Assembly: GCA_016789205.1 (NCBI GenBank)
Contig: JAEURF010000124.1
Location: forward strand, 1 to 5,374
Reading direction: 5' to 3'
Length of the DNA: 5,374 nt
Source of the DNA: Anaerolineales bacterium
GTDB lineage: Bacteria; Chloroflexota; Anaerolineae; Anaerolineales; Villigracilaceae
Part shown: in pieces, positions 1 through 4,904 of the stretch
Position numbering within the stretch: position 1 is the first letter of the stretch
How the letters are laid out: each line of letters begins with the position of its first letter
Translations under genes and position numbers: made by a program
The notes under the pieces: generated by a model
What the model saw: the letters and a program-made list of their open reading frames with translations, nothing else
Database searches by the model: none
Told to the model about the DNA's origin: nothing

Positions 1-43
1 TTCTATTTGGATCTGCAATGGCTTGGAATACGTCTCGTCTCAT
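1..43 (-). CDS. ArsR-family HTH transcriptional regulator, N-terminal fragment cut by the window edge
   Basis: Reading the minus strand from the ATG at 43-41 gives MRRDVFQAIADPNR and then leaves the window. This is a close match to the standard opening of small ArsR-type winged-helix repressors (family pattern M-RRDVFxAIADPTRR, followed by an xIL-xLL helix). Only 14 residues are visible, so the call rests on this N-terminal motif plus the control region: a strong promoter at 67-95 and a dyad at 44-69 touching the start codon, as expected for an autorepressor. The Shine-Dalgarno is poor (only GG about 10 bases upstream), and the predicted leader is about 16 bases. Members with this opening are often followed by an AHSA1/SRPBCC-domain gene; that is family knowledge and cannot be seen here. 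The effector is unknown. Confidence 0.7.
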   Translation of the reverse strand, partial: MRRDVFQAIADPNR

Positions 44-69
44 AATATGTAACCAATCTGTTACGTATT
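44..69. promoter_or_regulatory. Candidate autoregulatory operator (26-bp imperfect dyad) of the ArsR gene
   Basis: Arms 44-53 (AATATGTAAC) and 60-69 (GTTACGTATT) are complementary at 9 of 10 positions, the exception being a T/G pair, around a 6-base centre. The dyad ends next to the ATG at 43-41 and overlaps the -10 hexamer (67-72) and the predicted transcription start near 59-60. A repressor bound here would block initiation, the usual arrangement for ArsR-type autoregulation. The symmetry and position are seen directly; binding by the adjacent product is inferred. Confidence 0.55.
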
Positions 70-95
70 TTAGAACAAAAATTCTGTTCTGTCAA
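67..95 (-). promoter_or_regulatory. Sigma70-type promoter for the ArsR gene
   Basis: On the minus strand a perfect -35 TTGACA (plus coordinates 90-95) is separated by exactly 17 bases from TAAAAT (67-72), which matches the -10 consensus at 5 of 6 positions. Transcription would start near 59-60, about 16 bases before the ATG. This is the best promoter in the window, and it points only to the ArsR gene. Confidence 0.75.
72..90. promoter_or_regulatory. Second dyad, inside the promoter spacer
   Basis: AGAACA (72-77) and TGTTCT (85-90) form a perfect 6-bp inverted repeat with a 7-base centre. It fills the spacer between the -35 and -10 hexamers of the ArsR promoter. A protein bound here would sit between the two RNA polymerase contact points. 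The GAAC/GTTC half-sites recall SOS boxes, but the spacing differs from the Gram-positive LexA pattern (GAAC-N4-GTTC), so no regulator is assigned. Confidence 0.35.
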
Positions 96-106
96 GGGGT
101 AACTTT

Positions 107-165
107 AACGTCCCGCAGGTTGGTTTAATAATATTGTAATTTTCAAGTTCACCCTGCGGGACGGT
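107..165 (-). repeat. Palindromic dispersed repeat, copy 1, overlapping the pheA 3' end
   Basis: The 11-bp arms CGTCCCGCAGG (109-119) and CCTGCGGGACG (153-163) are perfectly complementary around a 33-base AT-rich centre. Read on the minus strand, the element begins ACCGTCCCGCAGG and ends AACCTGCGGGACGTT, as the copy at 4822-4879 does on the plus strand; the centres are largely unrelated. The pheA stop codon (149-151) lies inside it. No T-tract follows on the minus strand, so termination here is doubtful. It lies between pheA and the ArsR promoter. Confidence 0.75.
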
Positions 166-967
166 TTCGTGAATACGAACCTAATACCCGCAATGTCAAA
201 GCATATTCCCCCAAATGTTCTAACGCACGTTTTGCATTTTCATCCTGTAACGAACCTAGAAAGTCAATATAAAACAAATATTCCCACGGTTTGCCTTGAA
301 GTGGACGTGATTCAATTTTTGTCAAATCAATATCTCTTAAAGCAAAAACAGACATCGCCTTAAACAATGATCCCGGCTGATTTTTCAACGTAAACACAAT
401 AGATGTTTTCGCTTCTTCCTTCGGGACACTTGCTTCACGTTGGATGATAAGAAAACGGGTAAAGTTTTCTGCGTTATCTTCAATGCCTTCTTCTAGAATT
501 TGCATCTCATAAATTTCTGCCGCGCGTTTAGATGCAATTGCGGCTGTATCTCGTGCACCAGATTCTTTCAACATTTTCACACTCCCCGCTGTGTCATAGA
601 CTGCTTCAGGTTTGATATTTAAATTCCGCAAATAATTTGCACACTGCCCTAACGCCTGCGGATGACTCATTGCTTTTTTTATGTCTTCTTTTTTTACACC
701 GGGCAATGTAATTAAACAATGGCGCACTCGCAAAAGATACTCACCAACAATATGTAAGTTATGTCTTAGTAACAAATCATAATTTTGATGGATACTACCT
801 GCTAATGAATTTTCAATAGGAATTAACCCTTTGTCAGCTTTGCTGGAAGCAACAGAATCAAAAACCAAGTCGAACGTCTCGCATGGAAGCGTTTCTACGT
901 CTCCAAAATAATCAAAGACGGCTTGTTCGCTATATGCACCATGTTCACCTTGAAATGCAATCTTCAT
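149..967 (-). CDS. pheA: Prephenate dehydratase (monofunctional, with ACT domain)
   Basis: This 272-residue cytoplasmic enzyme converts prephenate to phenylpyruvate in phenylalanine synthesis. The catalytic domain spans about residues 1-178 and shows the family motifs: the N-terminal KIAFQGEHGAYSEQA, GLIPIENSLAGSI (47-59), SHPQALGQC (101-109), DTAGSVKML (125-133) and the catalytic NFTRF (168-172). An ACT domain follows (about 187-265) with GSLF (199-202) and ESRP (219-222), which correspond to the Phe-binding GALV and ESRP motifs, so feedback inhibition by phenylalanine is likely. There is no chorismate mutase domain. The start at 967 was chosen over an ATG at 1021 because a GGAG lies five bases before it and homology begins at MKIAFQG; the longer form would overlap the aminotransferase gene and add an unrelated 18-residue leader. 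The gene lies 35 bases downstream of the aminotransferase gene, probably in one transcript. Oddly, the last residues (RPAG) and the stop codon come from a palindromic repeat; family members usually end near LGSYPR. Confidence 0.95.
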   Translation of the reverse strand: MKIAFQGEHGAYSEQAVFDYFGDVETLPCETFDLVFDSVASSKADKGLIPIENSLAGSIHQNYDLLLRHNLHIVGEYLLRVRHCLITLPGVKKEDIKKAMSHPQALGQCANYLRNLNIKPEAVYDTAGSVKMLKESGARDTAAIASKRAAEIYEMQILEEGIEDNAENFTRFLIIQREASVPKEEAKTSIVFTLKNQPGSLFKAMSVFALRDIDLTKIESRPLQGKPWEYLFYIDFLGSLQDENAKRALEHLGEYALTLRVLGSYSRNRPAG

Positions 968-972
968 TTTTT

Positions 973-976
973 CTCC
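973..976 (-). promoter_or_regulatory. Ribosome binding site that fixes the pheA start
   Basis: GGAG on the minus strand with a five-base A spacer before the ATG at 967-965. It supports the shorter pheA start and places the site eight bases downstream of the hairpin at 985-1001. Confidence 0.75.
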
Positions 977-984
977 AATACAAA

Positions 985-1006
985 GGCGAGGAAACCTCGC
1001 CCCTAC
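985..1006 (-). repeat. GC-rich palindrome at the aminotransferase/pheA junction
   Basis: GGCGAGG (985-991) and CCTCGCC (995-1001) form a perfect 7-bp stem with a 3-base loop. On the minus strand the element reads GTAGGGGCGAGG, a loop of TTT, then CCTCGCC. The aminotransferase stop codon TAG (1003-1005) is part of its leading GTAGGGG. It is followed by TTTGTATT, too weak a T-tract for a confident terminator, but the stem could trim read-through or block 3' decay between the two genes. From memory, GTAGGGGCGAGG-like palindromes recur in Chloroflexota and other environmental genomes; I could not search to confirm this. Confidence 0.55.
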
Positions 1007-2187
1007 TGCTTCTCTGCCCATTCAACAATTTTACGAAACCCTGCTTCCACATCTGCATCTGATGCAGCGATACACACGCGAATAAAACCTTCGCCTTCTT
1101 CACCAAATGCAGAACCAGGCACAAGCCCTACACCGTATTCTTCTAAAATCTTTTCGCACATTTCAACCGAAGGCATATTCAAAGCCCGCAAGTCTAAGAA
1201 AAAATAAAATGCACCTTTCGGCTCAATGATTTTTACTTTTTCACATTCGAGTTCATGCGATAAACGAATAACTAAATCTTTTCTTCTTTTATATGCGGCG
1301 CGCATGTTTGCAGTTTCTTCTTGAATGGCAGAATCAGTTAATGCAAATGCGGCGGCTTTTTGTATAAACGGTGCCACACAGGTAATTGAATTTTGTCCCG
1401 CTTTGATTGCATTTTCAATGATGGCTTGTGGCGCGGCTAAATATCCAACACGCCAACCCGTCATGGCATAAGATTTTGACAAACTATTTACTAACAATGT
1501 TCTTTCTTTTGCGCCATCAATTGCGGCGGCAGAGGTTGGTTTTTCGTCGTAATACAAACTGCCATACACTTCATCTACAACCACCCATAAATTGTTCGCT
1601 TTTGCAAAATCTTGTAACTTTTGCAAATATTCTTTTGATGGAAACATACCTGTTGGATTAGATGGATAATTCAAGACGATGACTTTTGTTTTTGGAGTTA
1701 ACGCTTTTTCCCACGCCTCAAAATACGGGATAAATGAGTTTTCAGCGGGAGCAGGGACTCTGATGACATTTCCTCTTAACATAATCGCCATGTTGGAATG
1801 TGTTGCCCAAGATGGGTCTGGAATTAAGACATCATCCCCCGGATTCAAAATAGATTGCATGGCTAAGTAATAGGCGTGAATGCCGCCATGTGTAATTAAA
1901 ATTTCAGTTTCAGGGTTGTATTCAACGCCTTCATCACGAAGTAATTTTGTTGCTACTGCTTTTCTTAATTCTGGCGTGCCACGTGATGGACCATAATGAG
2001 TCAATCCATTTTGCATGGCTTTGAAAGCAACATCTATAATCGCAGAGGGTGTGCCGAAATCAGGGTCACCAGTTTGTAAAGCGACAATATTTTTTCCACT
2101 GGCTTTGAGCGCGAGGATTCTGTCACCCATTGCTACTGTTGCAGATTGGCGAATCAATTCGAACTGTTGGTTGAGGCGTTGTGTCAT
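1003..2187 (-). CDS. Class I PLP-dependent aminotransferase (aspartate/aromatic aminotransferase-like)
   Basis: This 394-residue cytoplasmic enzyme has the full fold type I signature: GDPDFGTP (40-47), the SW pair with W127 stacking on the cofactor, NYPSNPTG (173-180, with N177), DEVYGSLYYD (205-214, with D205 and Y208 contacting PLP), the Schiff-base lysine K238 in SLSKSYAMTGWRVGY, R246, and R370 in FIRVCIA, which binds the substrate carboxylate. The length is normal for the family. Where bacterial subgroup Ib aspartate aminotransferases usually have GGK, this protein has GGIHA (I103), so the lysine that helps recognise acidic side chains is absent and aspartate or prephenate may not be the main substrate. 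With pheA next in the transcript, phenylpyruvate/phenylalanine transamination is a reasonable inference; other neutral amino acids remain possible. The start is supported by AAAAGGA six bases before the ATG. Confidence 0.92.
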   Translation of the reverse strand: MTQRLNQQFELIRQSATVAMGDRILALKASGKNIVALQTGDPDFGTPSAIIDVAFKAMQNGLTHYGPSRGTPELRKAVATKLLRDEGVEYNPETEILITHGGIHAYYLAMQSILNPGDDVLIPDPSWATHSNMAIMLRGNVIRVPAPAENSFIPYFEAWEKALTPKTKVIVLNYPSNPTGMFPSKEYLQKLQDFAKANNLWVVVDEVYGSLYYDEKPTSAAAIDGAKERTLLVNSLSKSYAMTGWRVGYLAAPQAIIENAIKAGQNSITCVAPFIQKAAAFALTDSAIQEETANMRAAYKRRKDLVIRLSHELECEKVKIIEPKGAFYFFLDLRALNMPSVEMCEKILEEYGVGLVPGSAFGEEGEGFIRVCIAASDADVEAGFRKIVEWAEKQ

Positions 2188-2201
2188 GTTCTATCCTTTT
2201 G

Positions 2202-2231
2202 AGGGGATAGTTTATCAAAGAATAATCCCCT
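2202..2231. repeat. Inverted repeat in the aminotransferase leader
   Basis: AGGGGAT (2202-2208) and ATCCCCT (2225-2231) form a perfect 7-bp inverted repeat with a 16-base centre in the 84-base gap between the kinase stop and the aminotransferase start. On the minus strand it ends just before the Shine-Dalgarno (2194-2200). Neither strand has a proper T-tract after it, so a terminator is not supported. It could be an operator or a leader hairpin affecting translation. I see no convincing promoter hexamers in this gap. Confidence 0.4.
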
Positions 2232-2271
2232 TTAGTAAATTTTGAGATTGCCTCGACGCAATGATATGTGA

Positions 2272-3528
2272 TTAAGTTTTAAATGGTGTTTGTGGAAGGG
2301 GTTGTGTATTTCGCACAGGCAAGAGAAATGAAAAGATGCTTCCTTCGCCTTCTTTGCTTTCTGCCCAGATGCGCCCGCCGTGCATTTCAATCATCACTTT
2401 GGCAACGGAAAGACCAAGCCCCATGCCACCATGTTTGCGTGTGAGATGTGACTCGACTTGATAGAAACGGTCAAAGATGCGGTTGAGGTCATTTGGAGGA
2501 ATGCCAATGCCGTTATCTTGCACCGTGACTTTGACATAATCAACATGTTGCTCGCCACGAATGACAATTTTTCCGTTTTTGTTTGTGAAGGTAAGTGCGT
2601 TCTTTAATAAGTTACTTAATACAATCGCAATTTTTCCGCCGTCAATATCTACCAATAATTCATGCCCGGGTTGAATTTCAGTTTTCAGGGCAATATCTTT
2701 ATTTTTTGCCATTTCATGAAATGAGATGGCAACATCTTCAATAATTCTTGTTACCGAAACTTTACGAGATTTCAAAAGCGCACTACCTGATTCGTAATTA
2801 TCTACGCTGGTGAGGCTTTCTATAATTTCTTTTAATTTGGTGGCATTACGAATAATCGTTTCAACTTGTTCTTGAAATTCTGCTTCATTTAGTAATTCTT
2901 TCAAAAAGGTTGCGTGACCTAAAATTAAACCAAGCGGTGTACGGAGTTCGTGCGAAGCGATGGCGATAAATTCATTTTTTAGTTCTTCAAGTTCGCGGGC
3001 TTCATCTTGTGTGGAGAGAATCTTTTTCTCTAGTGAATCATTTTGCAAAGCCGCGCCGACCAATGCGGCTAGGGTTTCTATTAAGAGAATATCATCTTCT
3101 GTATATTTTTCTGGTTTATTAAATACTTCTAAAACGGCGACTGTTTTTTCACGAAAAACAACGGGAACGCCTAAGATTGATTTTGTGGTAAACCCTGCCA
3201 ATTCATCAATCTTTTTGTAGTGACGGTCATCTTTGGAGACATCGTCAATGGCGACAGGTTTGTTGTGTAAAAATACCCAGCCTGCCACACTCCCATGCAC
3301 AGGGATTCGGGCAGAACGGACGGCATCACCTTGAAACCAAAGCATAGAATTAAAGAAAAATTCTTTGGCAACGTCATCATATTCCAAAAGGGACGCGCTT
3401 TCACTGCCAGTCAGTTCGGCGGCGACGGAAAGCACATCATGTAGATAACTCTCCAATTCCTTGATGGTACTAAGGTTGCGAGTCAACTCGAGTACGCGGG
3501 CAGACAAATGGATGCGAGGTGTAGTCAT
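2272..3528 (-). CDS. Soluble GAF-domain sensor histidine kinase
   Basis: This 418-residue protein has a GAF sensor domain (about 20-162, including RIPVHGSVAGWVF and SILGVPVVFREKTVAVLEVFNK), then a charged helical linker (about 163-187) likely to form a coiled coil. A HisKA dimerisation domain follows with the phospho-acceptor H193 in ASHELRTPLG. Last is an HATPase_c domain with the N-box (N306 and N310 in SNLLKNALTFT), G1 DNGIGIP (338-344), the F-box IFDRFYQ (351-357) and G2 GGMGLGLS (367-374). All motifs needed for autophosphorylation are intact. There is no signal peptide or membrane segment, so it should sense a cytoplasmic ligand or redox/light state through the GAF domain; the visible sequence does not tell which. 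There is no response regulator in the window, so it is an orphan here. It is the first gene of a same-strand run with the aminotransferase and pheA. The start is backed by AAGG six bases before the ATG. Confidence 0.93.
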   Translation of the reverse strand: MTTPRIHLSARVLELTRNLSTIKELESYLHDVLSVAAELTGSESASLLEYDDVAKEFFFNSMLWFQGDAVRSARIPVHGSVAGWVFLHNKPVAIDDVSKDDRHYKKIDELAGFTTKSILGVPVVFREKTVAVLEVFNKPEKYTEDDILLIETLAALVGAALQNDSLEKKILSTQDEARELEELKNEFIAIASHELRTPLGLILGHATFLKELLNEAEFQEQVETIIRNATKLKEIIESLTSVDNYESGSALLKSRKVSVTRIIEDVAISFHEMAKNKDIALKTEIQPGHELLVDIDGGKIAIVLSNLLKNALTFTNKNGKIVIRGEQHVDYVKVTVQDNGIGIPPNDLNRIFDRFYQVESHLTRKHGGMGLGLSVAKVMIEMHGGRIWAESKEGEGSIFSFLLPVRNTQPLPQTPFKT

Positions 3529-3545
3529 TTTTAACCTTAAGTAAG

Positions 3546-3551
3546 ATTATA
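3546..3551 (-). promoter_or_regulatory. Probable -10 element for the histidine kinase gene
   Basis: A perfect TATAAT lies on the minus strand 17 bases before the kinase ATG. Transcription would start about 10 bases before the ATG, leaving room for the AAGG ribosome site but little else. No good -35 hexamer is seen at the usual distance (AGGATT at 17 bases), so activator dependence or a chance match is possible. Confidence 0.4.
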
Positions 3552-3599
3552 CTTTACGGTTGTATCTGAATCCTTGCTACGCACTTAAGATACAAGGAT

Positions 3600-3619
3600 A
3601 TTGTAATCAACCTTACAAT
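3600..3619. promoter_or_regulatory. 20-bp perfect dyad in the kinase/ino1 divergent region, candidate operator
   Basis: ATTGTAA (3600-3606) and TTACAAT (3613-3619) are perfect inverted repeats around a 6-base centre, the size typical of a dimeric HTH repressor site. It overlaps a weak plus-strand promoter candidate for ino1, TTGCTA (3574-3579), 17 bases, GATATT (3597-3602), matching consensus at 4 of 6 in each hexamer. A second inverted repeat abuts it (ATCCTTG 3570-3576 with CAAGGAT 3593-3599), covering the position where the kinase -35 would be. A shared regulator of both divergent genes is possible but only inferred. Confidence 0.4.
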
Positions 3620-3633
3620 GAGATAACAAATTA

Positions 3634-3684
3634 GCCGCAGAGTTGACAGAGAGCAATGAGAAAAACCTCTTTGTTCTCTGTGGC
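3634..3684. repeat. Long imperfect inverted repeat in the ino1 leader
   Basis: GCCGCAGAG (3634-3642) faces CTCTGTGGC (3676-3684), and the inner part 3647-3660 pairs with 3667-3680 at 12 of 14 positions around a short A-rich loop. CAGAG therefore occurs twice on the left side (3638-3642 and 3647-3651), and both can pair with one CTCTG on the right, so two foldings compete. The element ends 20 bases before the ino1 ribosome site. CAGAG-rich palindromes of this style recur in environmental bacterial genomes as far as I recall, so a dispersed repeat is the likeliest reading; a leader hairpin is the alternative. Confidence 0.5.
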
Positions 3685-3704
3685 GAAAATAAAAACAAAA
3701 TTCT

Positions 3705-3710
3705 AAGGAG
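3705..3710 (+). promoter_or_regulatory. Ribosome binding site that fixes the ino1 start
   Basis: AAGGAG is followed by eight bases and then ATG at 3719. The upstream in-frame TTG at 3713 is only two bases from this site and cannot be served by it, so the ATG is the start. Confidence 0.85.
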
Positions 3711-3718
3711 AATTGTTC

Positions 3719-4804
3719 ATGGCAAATAAAAAAGTTCGTGTGGCGATTATTGGTGTAGGGAATTGTGCTTCTTCATTGGTGCAAGGTGTGCAATTTTATA
3801 AAAACGCAAAAAATGATGATGTCATCCCCGGCATTATGCACGCAAAACTCGGTGACTATCACATTAAGGATATTGAGTTCACATTGGGCATTGATGTCAA
3901 TGCCACCAAAGTAGGCAAAGATTTATCCGAAGCGATTTTTGCAGAACCAAACAACACTTATAAATTTGCCGATGTCCCAAACCTAAATGTGCCTGTTGTG
4001 CGCGGCATGACTCACGATGGGCTTGGCAAATATCTGAGTGAAGTGATTACAAAAGCCCCCGGTTCCACCGCAAACATTGCTCAACTATTAAAAGATACAC
4101 ATACCGATGTCGTCGTCAACTTTTTACCGGTTGGTTCAGAGATGGCAACCAAATGGTATGTAGAGCAAGTCATTGAAGCCGGTTGCGCATTCGTCAATGG
4201 CATTCCTGTTTTCATTGCATCGTCTGAATATTGGGGCAAACGTTTTGCCGACGCTGGTTTACCCATTCTCGGCGATGATATTAAAAGTCAAGTGGGCGCA
4301 ACGATTGTACATCGCGTTCTGACCAGTTTGTTTGTAGATAGAGGCGTGAAGATTGATCGCACCTATCAACTAAATTTCGGTGGCAATACCGACTTCTTAA
4401 ACATGCTCGAACGTGAACGTCTTGAATCAAAAAAGATTTCAAAAACAAATGCAGTCACCAGCATGATACCGTATGAAATTGACCCGAAAAATGTGCATGT
4501 CGGTCCAAGTGACCATGTGCCGTGGCTAACTGACCGCAAGTGGTGTTACATCCGCATGGAAGGCACAACATTTGGAAATGTTCCACTCAATCTAGAATTA
4601 AAACTTGAAGTCTGGGATAGCCCCAATTCTGCTGGCGTGATTATGGATGCAGTGCGTTGCGCAAAAATTGCATTAGACCGCGAACTTGCAGGTCCGATTC
4701 TTGGTCCATCATCTTACTTCTTCAAAACGCCGCCGAAACAATTCAAAGATGAAATCGCTCATCAAAAAGTTGAAGATTTTATTTCAGGAAAATCAGATGA
4801 GTAG
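3719..4804 (+). CDS. ino1: Inositol-3-phosphate synthase (myo-inositol-1-phosphate synthase, actinobacterial/archaeal-type short form)
   Basis: This 361-residue NAD-dependent cytoplasmic enzyme converts glucose 6-phosphate to 1L-myo-inositol 1-phosphate (also named inositol 3-phosphate), the committed step to inositol lipids and inositol-based solutes. The N-terminal Rossmann nucleotide site is GVGNCASSL (12-20), and VVNFLPVGS (132-140) continues the fold. The family's catalytic and tetramerisation core follows: GDDIKSQVGATIVHR (185-199), NFGGNTDF (219-226), LERERLESKKISK (230-242) with lysines equivalent to the phosphate-binding and catalytic ones, GPSDHVPWLTDRK (262-274) and DSPNSAG (300-306). 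The length matches the short bacterial class (the Mycobacterium enzyme has about 367 residues), well below the eukaryotic enzyme. It is transcribed alone, divergently from the kinase, and is closed off by a hairpin and T-tract. No other inositol gene is visible, so the product's fate (phosphatidylinositol, inositol phosphate solutes) is open. Confidence 0.96.
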   Translation: MANKKVRVAIIGVGNCASSLVQGVQFYKNAKNDDVIPGIMHAKLGDYHIKDIEFTLGIDVNATKVGKDLSEAIFAEPNNTYKFADVPNLNVPVVRGMTHDGLGKYLSEVITKAPGSTANIAQLLKDTHTDVVVNFLPVGSEMATKWYVEQVIEAGCAFVNGIPVFIASSEYWGKRFADAGLPILGDDIKSQVGATIVHRVLTSLFVDRGVKIDRTYQLNFGGNTDFLNMLERERLESKKISKTNAVTSMIPYEIDPKNVHVGPSDHVPWLTDRKWCYIRMEGTTFGNVPLNLELKLEVWDSPNSAGVIMDAVRCAKIALDRELAGPILGPSSYFFKTPPKQFKDEIAHQKVEDFISGKSDE

Positions 4805-4821
4805 AGAATAGAAATTAGAAT

Positions 4822-4879
4822 ACCGTCCCGCAGGTTGATGTCGTTTAATGATGACATGTGATGAAACCTGCGGGACGTT
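4822..4879 (+). repeat. Palindromic dispersed repeat, copy 2
   Basis: The 13-bp arms CGTCCCGCAGGTT (4824-4836) and AACCTGCGGGACG (4865-4877) are perfectly complementary around a 28-base centre. An inner stem pairs 4838-4844 with 4851-4857 (ATGTC/GACAT core plus one G-T and one T-A pair). It shares its arms and flanks (ACC before, GTT after) with the element at 107-165, in the same orientation relative to the preceding gene. It begins 17 bases after the ino1 stop. Confidence 0.8.
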
Positions 4880-4888
4880 TTTATTTTT
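4824..4888 (+). terminator. Probable rho-independent terminator of ino1, made from repeat copy 2
   Basis: The 13-bp GC-rich outer stem of the repeat is followed directly by TTTTTATTTTT (4878-4888). The loop is long for a standard terminator, but the inner stem shortens it in effect. Its place after ino1 and before the next gene on the same strand fits termination or partial read-through. Confidence 0.6.
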
Positions 4889-4904
4889 CGAGTAGAATAA
4901 ATTT

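Noticed and set aside
72..90. LexA/SOS box upstream of the ArsR gene
   Set aside because: The GAAC and GTTC half-sites are nine bases apart rather than four, and the downstream gene is not a DNA-repair gene; kept only as an unassigned dyad.
107..165. Repeat copy 1 as a rho-independent terminator of the pheA transcript
   Set aside because: On the minus strand the stem is followed by TTAAAG rather than a T-tract, so standard intrinsic termination is not supported.
169..363. Short plus-strand open frame inside pheA, and similar frames at 923-1207, 1428-1661, 1679-1870, 2015-2245 and 2960-3220
   Set aside because: They lie antisense to well-supported genes, have no recognisable motifs and read like shadows of the real coding strand.
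968..1021. Extended pheA start at 1021, adding 18 residues
   Set aside because: It overlaps the aminotransferase 3' end, encodes the palindrome in its leader, has no homology to the family and lacks a suitable ribosome site; the ATG at 967 has GGAG at the right distance.
3171..3404. Minus-strand 77-codon frame inside the kinase gene
   Set aside because: It is an out-of-frame reading of the GAF-domain codons with no family features.
3643..3671. Plus-strand promoter starting at the perfect TTGACA at 3643-3648
   Set aside because: The bases at the matching -10 distance are C-rich (CCTCTT) and lie inside the inverted repeat; no usable -10 was found.
3713..3718. TTG start for ino1 two codons upstream of the ATG
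   Set aside because: It lies only two bases after the AAGGAG, too close for initiation; the ATG at 3719 has normal spacing.
4081..4266. Minus-strand 61-codon frame opposite ino1
   Set aside because: It is antisense to strongly conserved ino1 motifs and has no ribosome site or recognisable domain.
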